A stretch of 8,985 nucleotides of DNA from NCBI GenBank assembly GCA_035546335.1, contig DATKDP010000097.1, positions 1 to 8,985 on the forward strand, read 5' to 3'. The DNA is from DATKDP01 sp035546335. Lineage in GTDB: Bacteria > Acidobacteriota > Thermoanaerobaculia > Gp7-AA8. This document shows, piece by piece, positions 1 to 5,720 of this stretch. The notes under the pieces are model-generated. The model did not search any database. It had not been told where the DNA came from and saw only the letters and a list, made by a program, of their open reading frames with translations. A program made the position numbers and the translations under genes. Numbering within the stretch: position 1 is the stretch's first letter; each line of letters opens with the position of its first letter.

Positions 1-115
1 AGCGATCGGGGTGGATGTAGTACATCCCGCGGGTCTCCCCCCAGATCGTGTTGGTCGGGCACTTGATCTCGCAGACCCCGCACCCGATGCATTTGTCGGT
101 GATGAAATGTGGCAT
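1..115 (-). CDS. 4Fe-4S ferredoxin, N-terminal part (cut by window edge)
   Basis: The minus strand starts with ATG at 115 and reads 38 residues before the window ends. The peptide begins MPHFITDKCIGCGVCEIKCP. It carries one complete CxxCxxCxxxCP iron-sulfur motif (Cys9, Cys12, Cys15, Cys19), the standard ligand set for a 4Fe-4S cluster in bacterial ferredoxins. In small two-cluster ferredoxins the fourth Cys ligates the partner cluster, so a second motif would be expected beyond the edge. The likely role is a soluble cytoplasmic electron carrier. No strong Shine-Dalgarno sequence is visible upstream. The gene is divergent from the ZIP transporter at 268. It could instead be the ferredoxin-like N-terminus of a larger oxidoreductase, because the C-terminus is not visible. 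Confidence 0.85.
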   Translation of the reverse strand, partial: MPHFITDKCIGCGVCEIKCPTNTIWGETRGMYYIHPDR

Positions 116-193
116 TCGTCGCTACCGTAACAGAGCCGCTCTGAAATGGTCAATGTTGGAGCCCGGAGGCTCGGTGTCTGCCTCGTCGCGTCA

Positions 194-212
194 CCCTCGC
201 TCAGAATGAGGG
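194..212. repeat. Short intergenic repeat of the CATTCYGARCGAGG type
   Basis: CCTCGCTCAGAATG at 195-208, read on the minus strand as CATTCTGAGCGAGG, matches CATTCCGAACGAGG at 8764-8777 in 12 of 14 bases. The element also folds, with CCCTC at 194-198 opposite GAGGG at 208-212. It lies between the divergent ferredoxin and ZIP genes. Similar short motifs are scattered through intergenic DNA of many GC-rich bacteria, as I recall. No function is assigned. Confidence 0.5.
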
Positions 213-229
213 GAACCCGGCAGCCGTTC

Positions 230-259
230 CCTACAACAGCGCCCTAGCGCGCATATAAT
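230..259 (+). promoter_or_regulatory. Candidate sigma70-type promoter of the ZIP gene
   Basis: A perfect -10 hexamer TATAAT lies at 254-259. The best -35 match is CCTACA at 230-235, which shares only ACA with TTGACA, at 18-bp spacing. A start about 7 bases past the -10 would fall at 266-268, on the ATG at 268, so the mRNA would have essentially no leader. No Shine-Dalgarno sequence lies in front of the gene, which agrees with this. The -35 match is weak. Confidence 0.45.
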
Positions 260-267
260 CCGTGCTG

Positions 268-1008
268 ATGCCGTCGTCGTCTCCGCTCCTTCTCAGCTTC
301 GCCATCGTCGCCTTCGGCTTCCTCGCCGGGATCATCCCCTTCTTCTTCCGATGGACCCACGCAACCGCCCACCGCTGGATCGCCCTCGGTGCCGGAACGA
401 TCCTCGGCGCGGCCTTCCTTCACATGCTCCCGGAAGCCTTCGAGCTCGCCGGCGCCGGAAGCATGATCTTTGCCGTCGGCGGGTTCGTCATCCTCTATCT
501 GTTCGAGCAGTTCTCCCTCAAGCATCCACATCACGAGGAATCGGGCGAGTTCTACGAGATCGGGTTTCTCACCTTCGTCGGTCTGACCATCCACGATCTC
601 GTCGACGGCATCGCCCTCGGATCGGGAGATCAGATTCCGGCGCTCACCCCGGCGATCTTCATCGCCCTGGTGCTCCACAAGATTCCGACGACCTTCGCCC
701 TGTCGCTCCTTCTACTCCACGGCGGTTACCCGCGCCGGCGGATTCTCCTCTTTCTCGCCGTACTCCTCTTCGCCATTCCGATCGGAACGCTGATCTCCGG
801 AGGGCTCATCGCCGGGTTCGGCGAGAACTACGGAGTCACCGTCGGACGGCTGATCGGCTTCTCGGCCGGAACGTTCATCTACATCGGCGCGTACGAGCTG
901 CTGCCGGAAATGCAGCGGACGGCAAAGCCGGGATTCGGCATCGGTTTCTTCTTTCTGATGGGCGTCAGCGTGATGTTCGTTCTGATGCTCGTGCATCCCG
1001 TGGTGTGA
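268..1008 (+). CDS. ZIP-family metal transporter, ZIP9-like (HKxP) type
   Basis: The product is 246 residues from ATG 268. A GTG two codons earlier at 262 is possible but lies almost on the -10 box. It is an inner-membrane protein with about eight hydrophobic segments and a short histidine-containing loop (around residues 86-89, HPHH). The two ZIP metal motifs are visible. The TM4 motif is HDLVDGIALG (His109, Asp110, Asp113) and the TM5 motif is HKIPTTFALS (His137, Lys138, Pro140). Most ZIPs have HNxxDG and HExP or HNxPE. The Lys after the TM5 His and the missing acidic residue four positions later resemble eukaryotic ZIP9 (SLC39A9), which has HKAPAA. The family moves Zn2+ or other divalent cations into the cytoplasm, but the substrate here is unknown. 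The gene stands alone and ends convergent with the glycosyltransferase at 1235. Confidence 0.88.
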   Translation: MPSSSPLLLSFAIVAFGFLAGIIPFFFRWTHATAHRWIALGAGTILGAAFLHMLPEAFELAGAGSMIFAVGGFVILYLFEQFSLKHPHHEESGEFYEIGFLTFVGLTIHDLVDGIALGSGDQIPALTPAIFIALVLHKIPTTFALSLLLLHGGYPRRRILLFLAVLLFAIPIGTLISGGLIAGFGENYGVTVGRLIGFSAGTFIYIGAYELLPEMQRTAKPGFGIGFFFLMGVSVMFVLMLVHPVV

Positions 1009-1021
1009 GTGTGGCCTTCAA

Positions 1022-1098
1022 CCAGAAACCAGAAACCAGAAACCAGAAACCAGAAACCAGAAACCAGAAACCAGAAACCAGAAACCAGAAACCAGAAA
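1022..1098 (+). repeat. Tandem heptamer array, 11 perfect CCAGAAA units
   Basis: Eleven consecutive, identical CCAGAAA units start 14 bases after the ZIP stop codon. There is no variation between units, which suggests recent slippage expansion or homogenisation. The 7-bp period is not a multiple of three. The open frames that cross it (NQKPETR-type repeats on plus, FWFLVSG-type on minus) are by-products and not genes. Confidence 0.97.
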
Positions 1099-1160
1099 AA
1101 ACAAGCATGAAACTCTCGCGTTGTAAATGACTCTTTCAACGCTCCGTTTCAGCCTTCTGT

Positions 1161-1202
1161 TTTCTGGTTTCTAGTTTCTGGTTTCTGGTTTCTGGTTTCT
1201 GG
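1161..1202 (-). repeat. Tandem heptamer array in opposite orientation, 6 TTTCTGG units
   Basis: Six heptamers of TTTCTGG follow one another, which is CCAGAAA on the minus strand. Only the second unit (1168-1174, TTTCTAG) differs, by one base. The array sits 33 bases past the stop of the minus-strand glycosyltransferase. Each convergent gene therefore reads into a CCAGAAA-sense array just after its own stop codon. Confidence 0.96.
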
Positions 1203-1234
1203 TTTTGTTTTCGCCTCCACGGCGGGCAAATGCC

Positions 1235-2749
1235 TCACCGTCGTTCGGCGTAGGCCACCACCAACGGACCATCACCGAAGAGCTGGCGAAGTCGATGCGT
1301 CCTCGCGATGGCGCCCAGCTCCGGCGAGGCTCTCTCGCCCACCCAGATGAATCGTCCGCCGGTCTGTCGATCGATCGCTTCGAGGTCGCGCTCGAGCACG
1401 GAAGGCGCAACGATCGCACGCCACCCGGGATGCAGCGCCTGTTCAGCCGGGAGCGCATAGAGAGTTGGCGACCAGCCGGCGCCGATCCGACTGGCGATCT
1501 CGAGCCAGGCGAAGCTGCCCGCGACGATCGGCATCTCAGGATCGACCTGCCGATGAACAAAGAGAGCGGCCCTGCGAAGCGAATCGGGAGGTGAGGATGC
1601 ATGCGACAGAATCGTCCAGAGGGAGGTGGTCAATCCGAGGGCGATGAGGGTCGCGATGAGGAGGGGGCGGACCCAGCGACCCGTTCGCTCAATCGCCGCA
1701 GCGAGCCAGAAGGCACAGGGGATGGCGAGCACCGCTTCGAACCGGAGGGGGAAGTAGATTCGTTTGCCGGCGAGCGCAAAAGCGATCGCCAGGACGACCG
1801 GCGTGATCGTGAACAGAACATAGAGTCTGCTTCGTGACCACTGAAACAGACCAAAAAGGAGAAGTGCCGCGACCAGCGCGGAGGCGAGCATGACCATCCA
1901 TGGAGGGAGCGGCGGCAGGAAGGGTGACTCGAATCGTCCTGCCACGGAGGCACGGAACAGGGCTGAGGCGGCGTCGCGCCAACTACCCGAAGAGACGTCC
2001 ATCCATCGCATCGCAGCCGCGGCCGGTTGAACGAAGGCCAGGCGAAATCCGGGGACGAAAAGCAGAAGCAGGAGCGCGGACGCCAGGCATCCTTCAATGA
2101 TCGATCTCCACGATACGCTTCCGGCCCGCTCGACGGCGCGCTGGTCTCTCCCGCGTCGTGCTGCCAGCGCGGCGTCGACGCCCAGAAGAAACGGAAGAGG
2201 GAAGAAGAGGACTCCGTAATAGTGCGAGTAGGCTGCAAGGAGAAGGGCGGCACTTCCGCCTGCGAGCGCACCCATGCGTCCCTCGGCGTGCCATCGGGAG
2301 AGCGCGATCATCGCGATGGCAACGAAGGTGCCGCAGAGGGCATACGACCGAGCCTCGGTGGAAAAGTAGAGGTGGGCGGGCGTCACGGCGACGAGCAATC
2401 CGGCGATCCATCGTTCGGGACCGAGCCTCTGTTCCCGCAGGAGCGCGATCAGAGCGAGGATCGACACAACCAGCGAGATGGCGCGCGCCGCGTCGATCGA
2501 CGGGCCCGTGACGGGTCCGGCCAGCTTGACGATCAGGTAGTAGAGCGGGGGACCAGAGTCGTGGCGCAGGGCATCGAGCAGAGCGCCGAAGGGCTTGCGC
2601 GCAATCCAGACGGTGAACAGCTCGTCGAAGAAGGGATCGCGAACGAAAGCGAGAACGATGCGGAGAACGACGAACAGTCCGACGACGGAGAGGGAGGCGA
2701 GTAGAGCGAACCGTCGCGACGAAGAAGTAGGCGCCGTCTGGCCGTTCAC
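1235..2749 (-). CDS. Polytopic membrane glycosyltransferase, GT39/PMT-like
   Basis: The product is 504 residues and starts at GTG 2749. The start lies inside the end of the receiver gene and overlaps it by four bases (GTGA), so translational coupling is likely. It has about ten hydrophobic segments (roughly 14-36, 87-105, 114-128, 137-151, 161-190, 218-238, 284-303, 308-328, 337-353, 361-381) and a soluble C-terminal part from about 385. Features of GT-C polyprenyl-phosphate-sugar glycosyltransferases are visible. Asp42-Glu43 lie in the first periplasmic loop (FFDELFTVW), followed by HDSGPPLYYLI (63-73) and YFSTEARSYAL (128-138). Such enzymes transfer a sugar from a lipid-phosphate carrier to protein, lipid A or polysaccharide on the outer face of the inner membrane. 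Donor and acceptor cannot be told from sequence. It is last in the run from cheB. Confidence 0.8.
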   Translation of the reverse strand: MNGQTAPTSSSRRFALLASLSVVGLFVVLRIVLAFVRDPFFDELFTVWIARKPFGALLDALRHDSGPPLYYLIVKLAGPVTGPSIDAARAISLVVSILALIALLREQRLGPERWIAGLLVAVTPAHLYFSTEARSYALCGTFVAIAMIALSRWHAEGRMGALAGGSAALLLAAYSHYYGVLFFPLPFLLGVDAALAARRGRDQRAVERAGSVSWRSIIEGCLASALLLLLFVPGFRLAFVQPAAAAMRWMDVSSGSWRDAASALFRASVAGRFESPFLPPLPPWMVMLASALVAALLLFGLFQWSRSRLYVLFTITPVVLAIAFALAGKRIYFPLRFEAVLAIPCAFWLAAAIERTGRWVRPLLIATLIALGLTTSLWTILSHASSPPDSLRRAALFVHRQVDPEMPIVAGSFAWLEIASRIGAGWSPTLYALPAEQALHPGWRAIVAPSVLERDLEAIDRQTGGRFIWVGERASPELGAIARTHRLRQLFGDGPLVVAYAERR

Positions 2750-3120
2750 ACGGCGAGCAGCTCCGAGATCGTTTTGATCAGATGGGAGGACTGGATCGGT
2801 TTGGAGATGTAAGCATTCGCGCCGAGAGCGAGCCCGCGCTCACGGTCTTCCTCCGCCCCTTCGGTCGTGATGATGATGATGGGGATCTGTCTGAGCTGAG
2901 CGTTCTGGCGGACGAGAGAGACGAGCTTGAGCCCGTCCATGACCGGCATGTTGATGTCGGTGAGGATCAGGTCGATCTTCTCCCCCGAAAGTTTTTTCAG
3001 CGCGTCGACACCGTCGACCGCCTCGATGATGCGTGCATTCTTGAACCGTTTGAGGGAGAACGAGATCAACTGCCTCATCGTGGGCGAGTCTTCCACCACC
3101 AGAAACGTCGCATTCTCCAC
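2746..3120 (-). CDS. Single-domain response regulator (CheY-like receiver)
   Basis: The product is 124 residues, one complete receiver domain with no output domain. The expected residues are present: the acidic pair Glu10-Asp11, the phosphorylatable Asp55 in LILTDINMPVMDG, the switch Thr85 in IIIITTEG, and Lys107 in YISKPI. The start is GTG at 3120. An in-frame TAG a few codons upstream (3127-3129) rules out a longer form. It lies 20 bases after the GAF gene and its last codons overlap the glycosyltransferase start. A stand-alone receiver acts by protein-protein contact when phosphorylated, for example on a flagellar or pilus motor, a kinase or an enzyme. No histidine kinase is in the window. 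Its partner is probably the GAF protein, the glycosyltransferase or a remote Che system (inference). Confidence 0.93.
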   Translation of the reverse strand: MENATFLVVEDSPTMRQLISFSLKRFKNARIIEAVDGVDALKKLSGEKIDLILTDINMPVMDGLKLVSLVRQNAQLRQIPIIIITTEGAEEDRERGLALGANAYISKPIQSSHLIKTISELLAV

Positions 3121-3140
3121 GTTCGCCTACCCGATTCCCT

Positions 3141-3983
3141 TCACTGTGTCGTCAGCAGATCGAGGAAGCTCTGAATCGTATTCAGCTTCCGTTCGGATTG
3201 AGAATAGAGCTTGGATGAAAAGATCGCCGTTGCCGCGTGAGCCGCGAGCAGCGAGAAGAGCTCGTAATCGACGGCGGAGAAGGAATCCTTCTGCTGGAGC
3301 AGACGGTAGATCACGATCAGCCCGATCACGTGCTCCTTGATCTTCAGCGGGACGGCGGCGAGCGGTCTGTCGGCCGAGATCGCCCCCCCTTCGATGTCCT
3401 GATTGATGTAGTAGCTCTCGCCGGTCTTCGCGACCTTGCCGAGAACACCTTCGCCCAGGCGCGCCGAAAGGCTGTCGATGCCGGGCATGGAATCGGATCC
3501 TTCCCAGGCGAGCGCTTTCAATTCGTTGGTCTTCTCGTCGAGAAGGAGTATCGCGAAGGCCTCCGCACCGATCAGGTTGATGACGATTTCCTGAACGATC
3601 TGGATGACCTCACGGAAGTCGAGCGTGGAATGAAGCTGATAGCTCGCGACGTAGAGATTGGCGAGATTGTTGTTCTGTTCCTCGATCTCGATGTAGCGGT
3701 TCGCAAAGTCCTTGTTCTCTTCTTCGACCTCGCGAAACCTCGCCTGAATCCGCTTGTTCTCCTCGGTGAGCTGCTGCACCTGTTCCCGCAGGCGCTGAAC
3801 GTCTTCCTGGCCCATGGCGGGTGACGAGCCCGACTCGATCGTGGCGACCCGGTAACGAAGCCGCTGATTCTCGCGCAGAAGCTCTTCCGTGAACTCCTTC
3901 CCCTTGTTGAAGAGCTCCAGGAAGTTCTCGGCTTTCTTGTGGACGTCGTCGTTCATGGACACGTTCGGCATTGAATCTAACAT
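3141..3983 (-). CDS. Coiled-coil plus GAF domain signalling protein
   Basis: The product is 280 residues from ATG 3983; in-frame ATGs at 3971 and 3956 are alternative starts. Residues about 12-112 are charged and heptad-rich (many Glu, Gln, Arg, Lys, Leu), typical of a long coiled coil that would dimerise. Residues about 118-258 form a GAF domain: STLDFREVIQIVQEIVINLIGAEAFAILLLDE begins it, GEGVLGKVAKTGES is the central segment, and AAVPLKIKEHVIGLIVIYR is followed by the closing FSAVDYELFSLLAAHAATAI helix. It has no signal peptide, membrane helix, kinase, GGDEF or HTH domain. GAF domains bind small ligands or mediate contacts; the ligand here is unknown. The gene lies 57 bases after cheB and 20 before the receiver. 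A scaffold or sensor for that receiver is an inference from position. Confidence 0.82.
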   Translation of the reverse strand: MLDSMPNVSMNDDVHKKAENFLELFNKGKEFTEELLRENQRLRYRVATIESGSSPAMGQEDVQRLREQVQQLTEENKRIQARFREVEEENKDFANRYIEIEEQNNNLANLYVASYQLHSTLDFREVIQIVQEIVINLIGAEAFAILLLDEKTNELKALAWEGSDSMPGIDSLSARLGEGVLGKVAKTGESYYINQDIEGGAISADRPLAAVPLKIKEHVIGLIVIYRLLQQKDSFSAVDYELFSLLAAHAATAIFSSKLYSQSERKLNTIQSFLDLLTTQ

Positions 3984-4040
3984 ATCTCGGCGAGGTTTCT
4001 CACCAAGTTTCTCGGCGCGATCGACCCGTTACCGAGGCGT

Positions 4041-5093
4041 TCACTGCCCTCCCGTGCCGAGACAGAGGCGATTGATCGCCGAAGGGATCTGCGGAAGAGG
4101 AAGCACTTCCTCGACGGCTCCCGTCCGGATCGCTTCGCCCGGCATGCCGAAGATGATGGCCGTTGCAGCCGATTCGGCGATCGTTCTGCCGCCCCGTTCC
4201 CTCACTCTTCTGATCGCTCCGGCACCATCGTCGCCCATTCCGGTGAGGATCACCGCGATGAGCCGCTCGGCACACGCGGTGCTCGCACTCTCGAACAGCC
4301 GATTCACGGAGGGCGCATAGAGATCTTCCGCGGCTCGCCCACGCACTCGGAGGATCAGACGATCGTCGTCGCGCTCCACCTCGCTCTGCAGACCTCCCGG
4401 CGCGATGTAGACCGCGCCCGGTCGCAGGACGTCGCGATCCTCCCCCTCTTTCACCTTGTAGCTGGTCAGACGATTCACGCGCTCGGCGAACAGCCGCGTG
4501 AACGTCGGGGGCATGTGCTGGGCGATGACGAACGGAACCGGCAGCAGAGGCATCGTCTGAAGCAGCATCTGCAGCGCCGGCGGCCCGCCGGTCGAGCAGC
4601 CGATGACGATGAGATCCGCATTGTGCGGCACGTGCGCCGCGACCCTTCCCGTGATGACTCTGCGCGGTTCTTCGTCGATGATGCGCGTCCGGACGTTGTC
4701 GATCCGGACGTTGCCGATCTGGCGCACTTTTGCCAGCAGTTCCGCTTCGATCTCTTCGAGCCGCTGCGAGACCCGCCCGCCCGGCTTGGAGATGAAGTCG
4801 ACCGCACCGAGCTCCAGCGCCTTGAAGACGCTTCGGTCGCTCGAGCGCGACGAGACCGCGATCACCGGAGTCGGCTGATTGGCCATCAGCCAACGAAGAA
4901 AGGCGAAGCCATCGAGCACCGGCATCTCGAGATCGAGGGTGATCACATCGGGCTTCTCCCGAAGCACCTGCCTGATCCCGTCCTCGCCGTTGATCGCGGT
5001 CGCGACGACTTCGACCTCCCCCGTCGACTGCAGCATACGGGTGAGCGTGACCCTGTTGTAGGCGGAGTCGTCGATGACGGCGGCGCGAATCAT
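4041..5093 (-). CDS. cheB: Protein-glutamate methylesterase/deamidase CheB
   Basis: The product is 350 residues, the usual CheB length, from ATG 5093. The frame stays open upstream to 5192, but the receiver domain starts exactly at MIRAAVIDDS. The N-terminal receiver spans about 1-110 and has Asp8-Asp9, phosphoacceptor Asp54 in ITLDLEMPVLDG, Ser81/Ser82 at the switch position and Lys103. The linker is about 110-158. The C-terminal methylesterase carries the catalytic triad Ser167 (GCSTGG), His193 (AQHMP) and Asp289 (LTGMGDDGAGA). The enzyme removes methyl groups from receptor glutamates, or deamidates glutamines, when phosphorylated by CheA, and so resets sensory adaptation. No cheR, cheA, cheW or receptor gene is in the window. 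It heads the minus-strand run leading to GAF, REC and glycosyltransferase. No clear Shine-Dalgarno sequence is visible. Confidence 0.96.
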   Translation of the reverse strand: MIRAAVIDDSAYNRVTLTRMLQSTGEVEVVATAINGEDGIRQVLREKPDVITLDLEMPVLDGFAFLRWLMANQPTPVIAVSSRSSDRSVFKALELGAVDFISKPGGRVSQRLEEIEAELLAKVRQIGNVRIDNVRTRIIDEEPRRVITGRVAAHVPHNADLIVIGCSTGGPPALQMLLQTMPLLPVPFVIAQHMPPTFTRLFAERVNRLTSYKVKEGEDRDVLRPGAVYIAPGGLQSEVERDDDRLILRVRGRAAEDLYAPSVNRLFESASTACAERLIAVILTGMGDDGAGAIRRVRERGGRTIAESAATAIIFGMPGEAIRTGAVEEVLPLPQIPSAINRLCLGTGGQ

Positions 5094-5221
5094 GGCGGAA
5101 TGTTCGGATGGCCGCGATTGCGGCAATCGGACCTCGTTCTTCGCCTGAGAAGATATCAGATGCCCCGGCGCCAGGCATCGACGCCGATCCATGGCGTCCG
5201 GCCCGGTGCACGATAGACCAC

Positions 5222-5311
5222 TCCTGGTGCCCCTCCAATCTTGTTTTTGGGAGTGCTTTGCGGCGGCGGTAGCAAATCACCCCCGAAAACAAGATTGGAG
5301 GGGCATTAGGA
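5222..5311. repeat. 90-bp near-perfect palindrome (stem-loop element)
   Basis: Bases 5222-5261 pair with 5272-5311 around a 10-base GC-rich loop (5262-5271). The core arm at 5228-5247, TGCCCCTCCAATCTTGTTTT, is an exact reverse complement of 5286-5305. Outside it, 5222-5227 pairs with 5306-5311 with two G-T pairs. Inside, 5248-5251 pairs with 5282-5285 with one G-T pair, then GTG pairs with CAC and TTTGC pairs with GCAAA, with only two true mismatches (5252/5281 and 5256/5277). There is no open frame or transposase. It resembles REP/REPIN-type or MITE-like mobile palindromes, or a structured leader. Confidence 0.9.
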
Positions 5312-5318
5312 AACGGGG

Positions 5319-5337
5319 GCGGGCGCGGGACGCCCGC
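5319..5337. repeat. GC hairpin, 7-bp stem
   Basis: GCGGGCG at 5319-5325 and CGCCCGC at 5331-5337 are exact reverse complements around the 5-base loop CGGGA. It begins 8 bases after the 90-bp palindrome. No T-tract follows, so a terminator is unlikely. Part of the same intergenic repeat block is possible. Confidence 0.6.
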
Positions 5338-5421
5338 TCTCCCACGGGTGTCGTCTCCGTTCGAGGAACGCATGTTTGGCGGCTGCCGGTCCCGGAAATC
5401 AAAGGTATTCCATTCTGTTGT

Positions 5422-5426
5422 GGGAG
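5422..5426 (+). promoter_or_regulatory. Ribosome binding site of the glycosylase remnant
   Basis: GGGAG at 5422-5426 lies 5 bases before ATG 5432. It is a good Shine-Dalgarno match and fixes the start at MPELPDV. It also shows that the truncated frame can still be translated. Confidence 0.65.
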
Positions 5427-5431
5427 ACTCG

Positions 5432-5713
5432 ATGCCCGAGCTGCCGGACGTGACCCTCTACCTCGAGGCGCTCGAACCGAGGATCCATGGGATGGTCCTC
5501 AGACCTGAGATGGCGGTCCATGGACGCTATGGTGAGCCGTGTCCGGACTGCGGTTCGCCAGTGCAGCGTATCGTCCATGGCGAGAACGAAACGAACTACT
5601 GCGCGAGGTGTCAGACAGGAGGACGCCTGCTGGCCGACCGGTCGCTCTCACGGCTGCTCCACGACGATTGGCCGCGGTCACTCGAAGAGCTCGAGGAGCT
5701 CCGAAGACGATGA
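5432..5713 (+). pseudogene. Fpg/Nei-family DNA glycosylase remnant with internal deletion
   Basis: The open frame is 93 residues, while Fpg/Nei enzymes are usually about 270-290. The first ~23 residues (MPELPDVTLYLEALEPRIHG...) are the family N-terminus, including the catalytic Pro2 and Glu3. From about residue 25 the sequence is already the C-terminal zinc finger, with Cys37, Cys40, Cys57 and Cys60 in the expected CxxC-x16-CxxC spacing. A QTGGRLLADRSLSRLL tail follows. The rest of the N-terminal beta-sandwich, with the conserved Lys of the beta-hairpin, and the helix-two-turn-helix domain are absent, so base-excision activity is not expected. The frame is unbroken and has a good ribosome-binding site, so a small protein may still be made. 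It lies 7 bases before the Nudix gene. Alternatives are an assembly collapse or a repurposed mini-protein. Confidence 0.75.
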
Positions 5714-5717
5714 GGGA
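5712..5717 (+). promoter_or_regulatory. Ribosome binding site of the Nudix gene
   Basis: GAGGGA at 5712-5717 overlaps the stop codon of the preceding frame and lies 3 bases before ATG 5721. It decides the Nudix start against the longer upstream-open frame and implies that the two are read from one transcript. Confidence 0.6.
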
Positions 5718-5720
5718 ACC

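Larger units (their letters stand above)
1022..1202. terminator. Large inverted repeat between convergent genes, possible bidirectional terminator
   Basis: The two opposed heptamer arrays can pair over up to 42 bp with a single mismatch. The 62-base spacer (1099-1160) holds its own nested pairs: GAAAC 1109-1113 with GTTTC 1146-1150, and GCGTTG 1118-1123 with CAACGC 1137-1142. Transcripts from either strand would form a long hairpin. Past the plus-sense right arm the sequence is TTTTGTTTT (1203-1211), a fair T-rich tail. On the minus strand the tail past its right arm is the ZIP gene end and not T-rich. A terminator role is inferred from position and fold. Confidence 0.4.
5094..5431. other. 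Divergent intergenic region, cheB versus glycosylase-Nudix-clp run
   Basis: This 338-base gap must hold the promoters of both divergent gene runs. I see no convincing -35/-10 pair in either direction. GATATCTTC on the minus strand near 5147-5155 is a weak -10 candidate for cheB. The gap contains a small hairpin at 5115-5129 (CGATTG, CGG, CAATCG), a 90-bp near-palindrome at 5222-5311 and a GC hairpin at 5319-5337. Open frames crossing it have no recognisable protein content. Confidence 0.7.

Noticed and set aside
879..1139. Minus-strand frame encoding repeated FWFLVSG, and plus-strand frame encoding repeated NQKPETR
   Set aside because: Both are translations of the CCAGAAA heptamer array. A 7-bp unit gives a 7-residue periodic peptide in any open frame, with no start signal.
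1022..1202. CRISPR array
   Set aside because: The repeats are 7 bases, directly abutting and without spacers. No cas genes are present.
2027..2704. 225-residue plus-strand frame inside the glycosyltransferase
   Set aside because: It is antisense to a membrane protein with clear hydrophobic segments and GT39-like motifs. Its product is highly charged and lacks any motif.
5094..5192. Longer cheB with 33 extra N-terminal residues
   Set aside because: The receiver fold begins at MIRAAVIDD. The extension has no family counterpart, and the 350-residue form has the usual length.
5319..5337. Rho-independent terminator
   Set aside because: The stem is good but no T-run follows on either strand, and it lies upstream of both divergent runs where no transcript is expected to end.
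4000..5373. 457-residue open frame on the minus strand overlapping cheB
   Set aside because: It runs in another frame of the same strand as cheB. The composition is Arg, Gly, Ser and Ala-rich with no domain, and cheB carries complete catalytic motifs.
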